From: Leucobacter chromiireducens subsp. chromiireducens
GTDB taxonomy: Bacteria; Actinomycetota; Actinomycetes; Actinomycetales; Microbacteriaceae
NCBI RefSeq assembly: GCF_016758255.1
Contig: NZ_QYAD01000002.1
Coordinates: forward strand, 62,001-126,000
Direction: 5' to 3'
DNA: 64,000 nt
The notes beneath the pieces are model-generated. The model had not been told where the DNA came from, ran no database searches, and saw nothing but the letters and a program-made list of their open reading frames with translations. Positions 25,181 through 33,798 of the stretch are shown here, piece after piece (position 1 is the first letter of the stretch; each line of letters opens with the position of its first letter). The translations under genes and the position numbers were made by a program.

Positions 25181-26602
25181 TCACACCCGGGGATAGGCGG
25201 CGAGCGGGTGCTCCAGCATGTCGACCACGGCCCGCAGGAAACCGGCTGCGTAGCCGCCATCACACACGCGATGGTCAAACACCAGCGACAGCTGCGCGAT
25301 GCGCCGTGGCACGATCTCGCCCTCGACCACCCAGGGCCGCTCGATCACGCGGCCGATGCCGAGGATCGCCACGTTCGGGGTGTTGATGATCGCCGCGGAG
25401 CCGTCGACGCCAAAGGCGCCGTAGTTGTTCACCGTGAACGTGGAGTCGCGCATCCGCTCGGGCGGTGTGCGGCCATCCCGCGCGGTCGCCGCAAGCTCGC
25501 GCAGCGCCCCGTCGAGTCCGGCAAGGTCGAACGCATCTGCGCGCGGGATCACGGGAACCATCAGCCCCCGCTCGGTGTCGACCGCCACGCCGAGGTTCAC
25601 GCCGTCGAACAGCTCGAGCGCGTCGCCGGACTCGGTGAGCCTGCCTGCGAGCAGCGGGAAGCGCTCAAGCGCCAGCAGCACGTAGCGCGAGAAGAGCGCC
25701 GTGAATGAGGGCGCCTTCGCATCGGCCGCCGCCATCGCCGGGCGCAGCCGCCAGAGCTCGGTCACATCAACGTCGACCCACACGGTGGCCTCGGGGATCT
25801 CGCTGCGGCTGCGGCTGAGCGTGGCGCTCACGGCCTTGCGCAGCTGGGTGAAGCGCTCGGTCTGCACTACCCGCAGCGGCTCTTCGTTGGCTGCGGCGGG
25901 GGCCGAGCTTGCAGCGGCGTGTGCGAGCGTCGCCGCGGCCCGGAGCACGTCCCCGCGGGTCACCGCGCCGTCCGCGCCGCTCGGCTCGAGCGTCCGGGGA
26001 TCGACGCCGAGCTCGCGGGCGAGTCGGCGCACAATCGGCGAGCGCACGGCCACCGTGCGGCCCGGCACCGAAGCAGTCCCGGCGTGCGCGGGCAGCGTGG
26101 GGCGCGGTGGCTGCTCGGGGCGGCCGGCGGGCTCAGGCGCCGCGGGGCGCTCCGGCGGGCGGCCAGCCGCGCCGCGTCGGCGCCTGCGCCCCTTTGCGGG
26201 GCCCGCGCCCGTGCCGTAGCCGATCAGCACATTGCCGGAGCCGGCCTGCTCCTCGGCGCGGTACGCCTCGTGCTCGGCGGAGGATGCGGGCGCTGCAGCG
26301 GTGCTGGGCGCAGCACCACCGGCAGCGCTGTCGTCGGCGGTGGGCGCAGCGGAAGCCGCTACGCCGTCCTCGATCTCGATTACGGGTGCACCCGTGAGGA
26401 TCGTGCCGCCCTCATCGCCGTGCCGCGCGAGCACGGTCCCGGCAAACGGCGACGGGAGGTCGACGATGCTCTTCGCGGTCTCGACCTCGGCGATCACCTG
26501 GTCGATACCGATCGTGTCGCCCACCGCCACGGTCCAGCGCACCAGCACGGCCTCGGTGAGGCCCTCGCCGAGGTCGGGCAGCATGAAGGTCTGCACACTC
26601 AT
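25181..26602 (-). CDS. bkdC: E2 acyltransferase of a branched-chain 2-oxo acid dehydrogenase
   Basis: This 473-residue dihydrolipoamide acyltransferase has an N-terminal lipoyl domain with the lipoylated Lys in EVETAKSIVDLPS. A long Ala/Pro/Arg-rich linker follows, then a peripheral-subunit-binding domain (SPIVRRLARELGVDPRTL) at about 190-225. The catalytic domain ends in SLVFDHRVCDGGYAAGF, which carries the active-site His. A single lipoyl domain and the tandem E1alpha/E1beta genes indicate a branched-chain type complex. It is the last gene of the operon; no E3 gene follows in this window. Confidence 0.88.
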   Translation of the reverse strand: MSVQTFMLPDLGEGLTEAVLVRWTVAVGDTIGIDQVIAEVETAKSIVDLPSPFAGTVLARHGDEGGTILTGAPVIEIEDGVAASAAPTADDSAAGGAAPSTAAAPASSAEHEAYRAEEQAGSGNVLIGYGTGAGPAKGRRRRRGAAGRPPERPAAPEPAGRPEQPPRPTLPAHAGTASVPGRTVAVRSPIVRRLARELGVDPRTLEPSGADGAVTRGDVLRAAATLAHAAASSAPAAANEEPLRVVQTERFTQLRKAVSATLSRSRSEIPEATVWVDVDVTELWRLRPAMAAADAKAPSFTALFSRYVLLALERFPLLAGRLTESGDALELFDGVNLGVAVDTERGLMVPVIPRADAFDLAGLDGALRELAATARDGRTPPERMRDSTFTVNNYGAFGVDGSAAIINTPNVAILGIGRVIERPWVVEGEIVPRRIAQLSLVFDHRVCDGGYAAGFLRAVVDMLEHPLAAYPRV

Positions 26603-27690
26603 CGCTCATCCTCCTCGAAGTGCAGGGAATCGATCGCGTCGAGCACGCGGTCGACGTCGGGCAGGTTCCAGTGCTCGAACTTGGGGGAGGGAAACGGCAC
26701 GTCGAAGCCGGCCACGCGGCGCACGGGCGCCTCGAGGTGCTCGAAGCACTGCTCGAAGACGCGCGCCTGGATCTCGGAGGCGACGCTTGCGAAGCCCGGC
26801 GCCTCGGCGATGACCACCGCGCGTCCCGTGCCCCGCACCGCGGCCATCACGGTCTCGTCGTCGAAGGGAGTGAGCGTGCGGACATCGACCACCTGCACGC
26901 TGCGCCCGTCTGCTGCCGCCGCTTCGGCTGCCGCCAGTGCGACGGGCACGGACGGGCCGTAACTGATGAGCGTCACATCGGTGCCCTCGCGCACCACGCG
27001 TGCCTCGCGCAGCTCCGCGACGATCGAGGTGTCCACGGGGCCCTTCGACCAGTAGAGCTTCTTCGGCTCCATGAACACGACAGGATCGGGCGAAGCGATT
27101 GCCGCGCGCAGCAGCGAGTACGCCTCCTGCGGGGAGGACGGAGAGACCACGGTAAGGCCGGGGGTGTGCGCGTAGTAGGCCTCCGACGAATCGCAGTGGT
27201 GCTCAACGCCGCCGATGCCGCCGCCGAAGGGGATGCGAATAACGATCGGCATGCGGCTGGCGCCACGGGTGCGGTTGCCGAGTTTTGCGACGTGGCTCAC
27301 CACCTGCTCGAACGCGGGCAGCGCGAACGCGTCGAACTGCATCTCCACAACCGGGATCAGGCCGTTCATGGCCATGCCGACCGCGGTGCCCATGATGCCG
27401 GACTCGGCGAGCGGGGTGTCGAAGCAGCGATCCTCGCCGAAGCGCGCGGTGAGCCCGTCCGTGATGCGGAACACACCTCCGAGCGCGCCCACGTCTTCAC
27501 CGAAGATGAGCACGCGCTCGTCCTCGGTGAGTGCATCGGCGAGCGCGCGGTTGAGCGCTGCGGCCATCGTCATCGTTTCGACGGCGGGCGCGTGCTCGAC
27601 GGTTCCGCCGCTCTGCGGGGTGCGGTGTGCGGTCTCGGGTGCGCCCGGCGCCGGTGCGGCGGGGCGCTGGGGGAGGGTTGCGGTGCTCAT
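26599..27690 (-). CDS. bkdB: E1 beta subunit of branched-chain 2-oxo acid dehydrogenase
   Basis: This 363-residue transketolase-type protein has the beta-subunit signatures RVLIFGEDVGALGGVFRIT, DTPLAESGIMGTAVGMA and PIVIRIPFGGGIGGVEHH. It forms the E1 heterotetramer with the upstream alpha subunit and decarboxylates 2-oxo acids derived from Val, Leu and Ile. ATG 27690 overlaps the alpha-subunit stop (ATGA), and its own stop overlaps the E2 start in the same way. About 40 low-complexity residues precede the folded domain. Confidence 0.9.
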   Translation of the reverse strand: MSTATLPQRPAAPAPGAPETAHRTPQSGGTVEHAPAVETMTMAAALNRALADALTEDERVLIFGEDVGALGGVFRITDGLTARFGEDRCFDTPLAESGIMGTAVGMAMNGLIPVVEMQFDAFALPAFEQVVSHVAKLGNRTRGASRMPIVIRIPFGGGIGGVEHHCDSSEAYYAHTPGLTVVSPSSPQEAYSLLRAAIASPDPVVFMEPKKLYWSKGPVDTSIVAELREARVVREGTDVTLISYGPSVPVALAAAEAAAADGRSVQVVDVRTLTPFDDETVMAAVRGTGRAVVIAEAPGFASVASEIQARVFEQCFEHLEAPVRRVAGFDVPFPSPKFEHWNLPDVDRVLDAIDSLHFEEDER

Positions 27691-28781
27691 GCGGGAGCCT
27701 CCGTTCGTGCGATCTCGTCCTGCAGCAGCTGCCACTGGGCGGTGAGCGTTGCCGGGCGCTCGGCGTAGACATGGGTGAAGAGGTCTTCGGGGTCGACCTG
27801 GGGTTCGGCGTTCATGGCGTCGCGCAGCTCGGATGCGGTCTGCTCGGCCGCGGCCGTGAAGCGCGCCTCAGTCTCGTCGCTCAGGAGACCCGAGGAGCGG
27901 AGGTGCTCGCGCACCCGAGTGAGCGGGTCGCGTTCGATCCAGGCCTGCACCTCTTCGTGTTCGCGGTAGCGCGTATCGTCGTCCGCGTTTGTGTGCGCGA
28001 GCATGCGGTAGGTGTGCGCCTCGACGAGGCTCGGGCCGTCACCGCGGCGCGCACGGTCGACCGCGGCGCCGAGTACGGACATGAGCGCCGCAACATCGTT
28101 CCCGTCGACGCGCTCGCCCGGCATGCCGTAGCCGATGGCCTTGTGCGCGAGCGACGGGGCCGCGGTCTGGCGTGACAGCGGTACCGAGATCGCAAACTCG
28201 TTATTCTGCACGAAGAACACGACCGCCAGCCCGAACACAGCGGCGAAGTTCATGGCCTCGTGAAAGTCGCCCTCGCTCGTCGCGCCGTCGCCGCACATCG
28301 CGAGCACGACGGTGTCTTCGCCACGCAGCTTCGCCGCGTGCGCAAAGCCCACTGCGTGCAGTAGCTGGGTGGCGAGCGGCGTTGCCTGCGGGGCCACGCG
28401 GTGCTCGTTCGGGTCGTAGCCCGAGTGCCAGTCCCCGCGCAAGAGCACCATCGCCTGCTCGGGCTCAACGCCGCGCGCGATGACGGCGACGGAATCGCGG
28501 TAGGTGGGGAACAGCCAATCGGTGTCGCGGAGCACGCGTGCCGCGGCGATCTGGCAGGCCTCCTGGCCGTTGGACGACGGGTAGACTGCGAGTCGTCCCT
28601 GGCGCACGAGTGCGTTGCACTGATCGTTGATGCGGCGCCCCGCAACGAGGTCGCCGTATGCGGCGACGAGTTCATCGCCCGCGGGCGCGCTGAACTGCGA
28701 ATCGGGAACCGGGGTGCCCGTTGGATCGATGAGCTGGACCGGGGTCTCTCTGGGCAGCAGCGAATGCGCTGAACTGGACAC
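27687..28781 (-). CDS. bkdA: E1 alpha subunit of branched-chain 2-oxo acid dehydrogenase
   Basis: This 364-residue subunit carries the thiamine diphosphate motif, starting GDGATSEGDFHEAMNF and ending VVFFVQNN. QEACQIAAARVL and YRDSVAVIARG are further alpha-subunit blocks. GTG 28781 has AAGGAGGAG just upstream and opens the domain; the frame continues to 28910 without support. It is the first gene of the bkdABC operon. The operon is divergent from an Lrp-type regulator that probably controls it. Confidence 0.9.
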   Translation of the reverse strand: MSSSAHSLLPRETPVQLIDPTGTPVPDSQFSAPAGDELVAAYGDLVAGRRINDQCNALVRQGRLAVYPSSNGQEACQIAAARVLRDTDWLFPTYRDSVAVIARGVEPEQAMVLLRGDWHSGYDPNEHRVAPQATPLATQLLHAVGFAHAAKLRGEDTVVLAMCGDGATSEGDFHEAMNFAAVFGLAVVFFVQNNEFAISVPLSRQTAAPSLAHKAIGYGMPGERVDGNDVAALMSVLGAAVDRARRGDGPSLVEAHTYRMLAHTNADDDTRYREHEEVQAWIERDPLTRVREHLRSSGLLSDETEARFTAAAEQTASELRDAMNAEPQVDPEDLFTHVYAERPATLTAQWQLLQDEIARTEAPA

Positions 28782-28937
28782 GGCTCCTCCTTGAGCTGAC
28801 AAGAGTTCACGTTCTGTGTCCCTCAGCGTAGTGATCGTCCGTTTTTCTGGCGGTGTACCTGGACGAACCGCACGAAAGCTGCGACTATTGCGTACAAATG
28901 CACCTCGCAACGCGGCGTGGTGCGGAGAGGGCCCGCA

Positions 28938-29381
28938 ATGGAGCTGGACGAGACGGACCGCGCGATTATCGAGGTGCTGCGGAAGGACGCACGCGCCTCA
29001 ATGACGGCGATCGCTGAGGCGGTGCACATCTCACGTGCCGGCGCCCACGCGCGGCTCGGACGGCTGCGCGAGGCTGGCGTGATTACCGGCTTCACGATCC
29101 GCACGGACCCGGTGCGCTCGGGGCTCCACTCCTCTGCCTATGTGACGCTGTCCGTTGAGCAGCCTGCCTGGCAGGAGGTGCGCGAGCGGCTGATGCGCAT
29201 TCCCGAAATTGAGCACATTGCGCTCGTGGGTGGCGAGTTTGACGTGCTGCTGCTCGTGCGCGCCCGCGACAACCGCGACCTCCGGCGGGTGGTGCTCGAG
29301 GAGGTGCAGGCGATCCCCTCGGTGCGTACCTCGCGCACCCTGTTGATCTTCGAGGACTTCCCCAACACGAACGATCGCTAG
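28938..29381 (+). CDS. Lrp/AsnC-family regulator (BkdR-like)
   Basis: This 147-residue protein begins with an N-terminal HTH (ELDETDRAIIEVLRKDARASM, then AIAEAVHISRAGAHARLGRL) and ends in a C-terminal RAM ligand domain (IEHIALVGGEFDVLLLVRARD). ATG 28938 follows GGAGAGG. It is divergent from the branched-chain dehydrogenase operon, the arrangement of BkdR, which responds to branched-chain amino acids. That ligand is inferred from context. Confidence 0.88.
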   Translation: MELDETDRAIIEVLRKDARASMTAIAEAVHISRAGAHARLGRLREAGVITGFTIRTDPVRSGLHSSAYVTLSVEQPAWQEVRERLMRIPEIEHIALVGGEFDVLLLVRARDNRDLRRVVLEEVQAIPSVRTSRTLLIFEDFPNTNDR

Positions 29382-29452
29382 CTCCACTTGTCCGAGTGAC
29401 CGCGCCCAGCCCCGGGTCGCGGCCGCTCAGGCGTGTGTGTACACTCGATGGC

Positions 29453-29475
29453 TATCCGACCGTTCGGTCAGGATA
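29453..29475. promoter_or_regulatory. Palindrome upstream of the MHS transporter
   Basis: A perfect 12-base palindrome GACCGTTCGGTC (29458-29469) is flanked by TATCC on one side and, after one extra base, GGATA on the other. It lies 34-56 bases before the transporter start, in the promoter zone. The form fits a TetR or GntR dimer site. The spacing of its ACCG/CGGT halves differs from the PaaR sites in this window. Confidence 0.55.
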
Positions 29476-29508
29476 TCCAGCAGCAGCGGACGAACAATGG
29501 AGTTCTCA

Positions 29509-30876
29509 ATGACAGACACTGCAATAGCCGGAAGCGACGCCGCGCAGGCGGCGGCCCGACGTATCGAAGAGCGTAAGGTGCTCGCGGGCACGGTCGTTGG
29601 CACCACGATCGAGTGGTACGACTTCTTCATCTACGCGCAGGCGGCCGGCGCGGTCTTTGCGACGCTCTACTTTGCCCCGGCGGGCGAGACGGTCGGCCAG
29701 ATCGTCTCCTGGGCCTCGCTCGGCATCTCATTCCTCTTCCGGCCGCTTGGCGCGATTGTGGCAGGCCACCTCGGCGACCGCCTCGGGCGCAAGCGCATGC
29801 TCGTGCTCACCCTCATCATGATGGGGCTCGCCACCGCGCTCATCGGGGTGCTCCCCACCTATGCACAGATTGGGATCGCGGCTCCCGTGCTGCTCATCCT
29901 CCTCCGCGTGTTGCAGGGCTTCTCGGCCGGCGGTGAGTGGGGCGGCGCCGCACTCATGTCGGTCGAGCACGCGCCCAAGCACCGCCGCGGCTTCTTCGGG
30001 GCCTACCCGCAGATTGGCGTGCCGCTCGGCATGATCCTCGCGACCGCAACGATGTGGGTCATCACCACGACACTCACGGAGGAGCAGTTCCTCACGTGGG
30101 GCTGGCGGATCCCATTCCTCTTCTCCATCGTGCTCATCGTGGTCGGCTACTTCATTCGCAAGACGGTGGAGGAGTCGCCCGTCTTCAAGCAGTTGCAGGA
30201 GCGTAAGGGTGAGTCGGCCACGCCGCTCAAGACACTGTTCTCGAAGCACGCGCGTGAGGTCATCCTTGCCGCGCTCATCTTCATCGCGAACAACGCGGCC
30301 GGCTACCTGCTCATCGCATTCTTCTCGACGTACGCCACGCGCCCCGTGGCAGACGGCGGCCTAGGGCTCGAGCGCCCACCGGTGCTGCTCGCAACCACGC
30401 TCGCCTCGTTCGGCTGGCTGTTCTTCACGCTGTACGGCGGCATCCTGTCAGACCGGATCGGCCGCGTGCGCACCTTCCAGATCGGCTACGTGCTGCTCGG
30501 CATCTGGGCGATCCCGATGTGGTTCCTCATCGATACCGGCAACCTGTGGCTCTACTTCCTCGCGCTGTTCCTGATGACCGTGGGTCTCGGTCTCTCCTAC
30601 GGTCCGCAGGCCTCGCTGTACGCCGAGATGTTCCCCGCAGACGTGCGCTACTCCGGTGTCTCCATCGGCTACGCGATCGGCGCGATCTTCGGTGGCGCAT
30701 TCGCTCCCATGATCGCCGACCTGGTGTTCGGGGCGACGGGCGCCTCGTGGACGATCGGCCTCTACATCCTCGGTGTCACGATCATTTCGCTGATCGCGGT
30801 GTCGCTCGTGAAAGAGCCGAAGGGCGTCAACCTGCACACGCGTTCGAACGAGGTGGTCGTGCCTGAGGAGGCGTGA
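29509..30876 (+). CDS. MHS-family MFS symporter for an organic acid
   Basis: This 455-residue 12-helix transporter of the metabolite:H+ symporter family has the motifs GTTIEWYDFFIY in helix 1, GHLGDRLGRKRML in loop 2-3, QGFSAGGEWGGAALM in helix 4-5, and YGPQASLYAEMFP in the C-half. Relatives carry shikimate, alpha-ketoglutarate, proline/betaine or aromatic acids. ATG 29509 has GGAG at proper spacing, with ATG 29497 as an alternative. It stands alone behind the Lrp gene. Import of phenylacetate or of a branched-chain-derived acid is possible, but not shown by sequence. Confidence 0.87.
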   Translation: MTDTAIAGSDAAQAAARRIEERKVLAGTVVGTTIEWYDFFIYAQAAGAVFATLYFAPAGETVGQIVSWASLGISFLFRPLGAIVAGHLGDRLGRKRMLVLTLIMMGLATALIGVLPTYAQIGIAAPVLLILLRVLQGFSAGGEWGGAALMSVEHAPKHRRGFFGAYPQIGVPLGMILATATMWVITTTLTEEQFLTWGWRIPFLFSIVLIVVGYFIRKTVEESPVFKQLQERKGESATPLKTLFSKHAREVILAALIFIANNAAGYLLIAFFSTYATRPVADGGLGLERPPVLLATTLASFGWLFFTLYGGILSDRIGRVRTFQIGYVLLGIWAIPMWFLIDTGNLWLYFLALFLMTVGLGLSYGPQASLYAEMFPADVRYSGVSIGYAIGAIFGGAFAPMIADLVFGATGASWTIGLYILGVTIISLIAVSLVKEPKGVNLHTRSNEVVVPEEA

Positions 30877-30892
30877 TCCCGCTCGAAGCGTG

Positions 30893-30935
30893 ACGCCGCG
30901 GGGCGGTCGGGGAATCCCCGGCCGCCCCGCGGCGT
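30893..30935. terminator. Strong hairpin terminator after the MHS transporter
   Basis: Arms of about 20 bases (ACGCCGCGGGGCGG, mismatch, CGGGG) pair around a 3-base loop with a single internal mismatch. It begins 17 bases past the transporter stop. The base after the stem is T but there is no long T-run. Confidence 0.75.
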
Positions 30936-30969
30936 TGTGTCGGGGGTACGCCGCACCGAGGGAGATCCA

Positions 30970-31434
30970 ATGACCGAACACCCAGAGCTTGCCCGCGCGG
31001 CCGCCGACGCCGCCGAGCGCGGCCTGTCCGTCGAGTTTGTGGCGCGCACGGGTGAGGGGCCACCCGCCGATGGAATGCTGAGCGGTGTACCGATCGCGAA
31101 GACGATCGTGGTGCAGCGGCGCGAGGAGTTCGTCTTCGTCATCGCGCCGCTGGCCGCCCAGTTCTCCTGGCCGAAGCTGCGCGCGCTGCTCGGCGTAAAC
31201 AAGCTGTCATTGCCCGATGCCGACGGTGCGTTCGACGCGACCGGCTACCCGCGCGGCGCGATCACACCGTTGGGCGCGCACACGCCGTGGCCCGTGATCC
31301 TCGACGCGAGCCTCGCCGGGCAGCGCATTGCGCTGGGCACCGGCGCGCACGGCTTTGGCGCCATCGTTGACGCCGATGCGCTCGCGCGCGCCTACGACGC
31401 GGAGTTCGCGGAGCTTTCTGCGACGGCTAAGTAG
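30970..31434 (+). CDS. YbaK/ProX-type aminoacyl-tRNA editing domain protein
   Basis: This stand-alone deacylase-like domain of 154 residues has the YbaK fold signatures GVPIAKTIVVQ with its Lys, FVFVIAPLAAQFSWPKLRALLG, and GYPRGAITPLG. Members hydrolyse misacylated tRNAs (Cys-tRNAPro and similar). The start is ATG 30970 with GGGAGAT upstream. Its 3' end overlaps the convergent carbonic anhydrase gene by 43 bases, so the two transcripts are antisense over their tails. Confidence 0.83.
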   Translation: MTEHPELARAAADAAERGLSVEFVARTGEGPPADGMLSGVPIAKTIVVQRREEFVFVIAPLAAQFSWPKLRALLGVNKLSLPDADGAFDATGYPRGAITPLGAHTPWPVILDASLAGQRIALGTGAHGFGAIVDADALARAYDAEFAELSATAK

Positions 31435-32321
31435 CCGGCCGCGGCCTCCTGCAGGATCTCCTGCAGGCCAGCGTCATCGCTCGCGGCCATGCGCAGCCCG
31501 GACTCCCAGCCGCCCGCGCGCATCGCTCCCACGGTGCGCTGCGCGAGGTCGTACACCCCGTATGCGGCGTCGCGACCGAGGTTCTGCGCGACCACGTTCG
31601 CGCTCAGCGCTGCGTTCGCGAGCGCGCTCAGGCCGATGAGTGCTTCGCGCAGCTGCGGGGAGTCCGCGGCGGCGAGGAAGGTCGCAGTGCCGGTGACGCG
31701 CTGCAGCGCGGCGGCCGCGAGTCGCACACTGCCAAACAGTGAGTCGACGATCTCGCGTAACGGGGCGAGACGCGCAACCTCAGGGTAGGTCTCGGGGTAG
31801 AGGAGCGCGTCGACCGCGGCGGTGACCGCGCCGCACTGCGAGTGGCCGATCACGGTGAAGAGCTGCACACGGGGCAGGTGCGCTGAGGCGTAGTGGAGGC
31901 TTCCCAGGCACTCGGCGCCCGGCACGTTTCCCGCGATCCGCACCACAAACAGGTCGTTCGCGCCGCGCCCCAGCGCCAGCTCGATCGGCACGCGGGCGTC
32001 CGAGCAGCTCAGTACTGCGGCGAAGGGCTCCTGGTTGAGGATGCCGTCGTCGTCCGAGCCGTTTACAAAACCGAGGGCCTCAGGGTCGAGCCGCATCTCG
32101 ACGTCACCGCCCGTGCTGCCGAGTGAGCCAAAGCGACGGCTGCCCGCGGAAAGGAGCTCGAGGGCTTCCGCGGGGGAGTGCGCCTCAATCGGGGCGGGCC
32201 GGTCGGACTGCGCCACCCATCGGATCTGCAAGAGCCGATCCCGATCCGCGGTGTGTGCTGCGGGCCCCGCTTCGTCGCCGTGACCGCCCGTGTTCGATTC
32301 CGTTGTCCCCATGCGCAGCAT
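31392..32321 (-). CDS. Beta-class carbonic anhydrase
   Basis: This 309-residue enzyme interconverts CO2 and bicarbonate. The zinc ligands are in SCSDARVP (Cys, with the Asp-Arg dyad) and in TVIGHSQCGAV (His and Cys). An extension of about 90 residues precedes the core. The start chosen is ATG 32321 with GGAG eight bases upstream; ATG 32312 is close behind. The frame is open further to 32942 but that would read through the divergent acyl-CoA dehydrogenase gene. Its tail overlaps the YbaK gene on the other strand. Confidence 0.88.
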   Translation of the reverse strand: MLRMGTTESNTGGHGDEAGPAAHTADRDRLLQIRWVAQSDRPAPIEAHSPAEALELLSAGSRRFGSLGSTGGDVEMRLDPEALGFVNGSDDDGILNQEPFAAVLSCSDARVPIELALGRGANDLFVVRIAGNVPGAECLGSLHYASAHLPRVQLFTVIGHSQCGAVTAAVDALLYPETYPEVARLAPLREIVDSLFGSVRLAAAALQRVTGTATFLAAADSPQLREALIGLSALANAALSANVVAQNLGRDAAYGVYDLAQRTVGAMRAGGWESGLRMAASDDAGLQEILQEAAAGYLAVAESSANSAS

Positions 32322-32432
32322 CGTAGGCGCTCCGCCGCGAGCACGCACCGGGAATTCTCCGCGCAAGCTCCATGCGCGCGTAGGGTGGGATCCGGGGCAC
32401 ACGCGCCCCGCGAGTGAGAAGGAGCAGGCGAC

Positions 32433-33608
32433 TTGGCTGATCGGGAGACACGGCACGCAGAGCTGGCAGAGCGATTCCTGCCAACGGAGCTCATGGAGCG
32501 GATCCGGGGCCGCGCGGCGCAGACTGATCGGGCGAACGAGTTCTTCACTGAGGACCTCGCCGAGCTGCGAGAGCAGGGGTACCTCACCGTGCTCGTGCCC
32601 GAGGAGTTCGGCGGACCGGGCCTCACCCTGCACGAGGTGTCGCGCTTGCAGCGGCGTCTCGCCGGTGCCGCCCCGGCCACCGCGCTCGCGGTCAACATGC
32701 ACCTGATGTGTACAGGGGTGGCGCGTGCGCTGCGTGAGCGCGGAGACCACTCGCTCGACGGCGTGTTCGCCGAGGCGATGGCGGGCGAGATCTTCGCGTT
32801 TGGCATCAGCGAGCCCGGCAACGATTTCGTGCTGAGCGACTCGACCACCGCCGCAGTGCCGCAGGCTGATGGCGGGTACCGGCTCACGGGCACCAAGATC
32901 TTTACCTCGCTCTCGCCCGTCTGGACGAGGCTGATGACTCATGGCGTCGACGAGAGTGACCCCGATGTGCGCACGCTCGTCTACGGCTTTGTGACACGCG
33001 ATACCCCGGGAATCACCGTGTCCGATCGTTGGGACGTGCTCGGCATGCGTGCCTCGCAGAGCCGGGCGACGAGGCTCGACGACGTTGAGCTGGCCGCGGA
33101 CCGCGTGGTGCGCCGCTTGTCGGTCGGCCCCGATCCCGATCTCCTCACCTTCGCGATCGCCGCGAACTTCCAGCTGCTCATCGCCTCGGTGTACGCGGGA
33201 GTCGCTCGGCGTGCCCTCGACGTCGCGGCCGAGGGACTGCGCGCGCGTCGCTCAGCGAAGGCGGGCACGACGCTCGCCGAGGTGCCGGAGCACCGTGTGC
33301 GCCTCGCCGATGCGCACCTCGAGTTCCTCGCGGTGCCCGCCCTGCTCGACTCGACCACGCGCGACTTCGACGAGCTGGTGAATCACGGGGCCGGCTGGTC
33401 GCCGCGGCTCGTGGGCACGCGCCTGCACGCGACGACCGCCGCGCGGCGCATGGCCGAGGTCGCGTTGCTGTGCGCCGGGGGCTCCGGCTTCGACTCGGGG
33501 CACGAGGCAAGCCGCCTGTACCGCGACGCGGCGGCGGGGATGTTTCATCCGCCCGCAGCCGATGCCGCGCGCCCGCTCTTTGCCGCGGCGTTGTTGGACG
33601 AACAGTAG
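32433..33608 (+). CDS. Acyl-CoA dehydrogenase-fold flavoprotein, catalytic Glu apparently missing
   Basis: This 391-residue protein has the acyl-CoA dehydrogenase N-terminal helical domain (VLVPEEFGGPGLTL), the middle FAD-contacting block (FGISEPGNDFV; YRLTGTKIFTSLSP) and the C-terminal helices. At the usual place of the catalytic base, after YRDA, the EGT motif is replaced by HPP. This suggests an atypical dehydrogenase or a flavin monooxygenase of the same fold. The start is TTG 32433 with AGAAGGAG upstream. It is divergent from carbonic anhydrase and stands alone, so the substrate is unknown. Confidence 0.82.
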   Translation: MADRETRHAELAERFLPTELMERIRGRAAQTDRANEFFTEDLAELREQGYLTVLVPEEFGGPGLTLHEVSRLQRRLAGAAPATALAVNMHLMCTGVARALRERGDHSLDGVFAEAMAGEIFAFGISEPGNDFVLSDSTTAAVPQADGGYRLTGTKIFTSLSPVWTRLMTHGVDESDPDVRTLVYGFVTRDTPGITVSDRWDVLGMRASQSRATRLDDVELAADRVVRRLSVGPDPDLLTFAIAANFQLLIASVYAGVARRALDVAAEGLRARRSAKAGTTLAEVPEHRVRLADAHLEFLAVPALLDSTTRDFDELVNHGAGWSPRLVGTRLHATTAARRMAEVALLCAGGSGFDSGHEASRLYRDAAAGMFHPPAADAARPLFAAALLDEQ

Positions 33609-33723
33609 CGACATGCGGGTGCGCGCAGACCGCCACAGGGCACTACTGAGTCGACCGCGTGTCGCACCGAGATCGGCGGGATTCCGCGCTCGATCCGGGC
33701 GGTGCACCCCACTGTTCACTTTT

Positions 33724-33746
33724 GGCCCTACTCATGAGTAGCGGCC
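33724..33746. promoter_or_regulatory. Palindrome upstream of the M23 peptidase gene
   Basis: A perfect 14-base palindrome CTACTCATGAGTAG (33728-33741) is framed by GGCC on both sides with a one-base offset. It lies about 55 bases before the peptidase start in an otherwise empty 190-base gap, so it may be an operator. Nothing else stands out in that gap. Confidence 0.5.
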
Positions 33747-33798
33747 GAGTGCTAGCGTAAAAGCGGATTATTCTGCCGAGATTTGGATGCGAGGCGAC

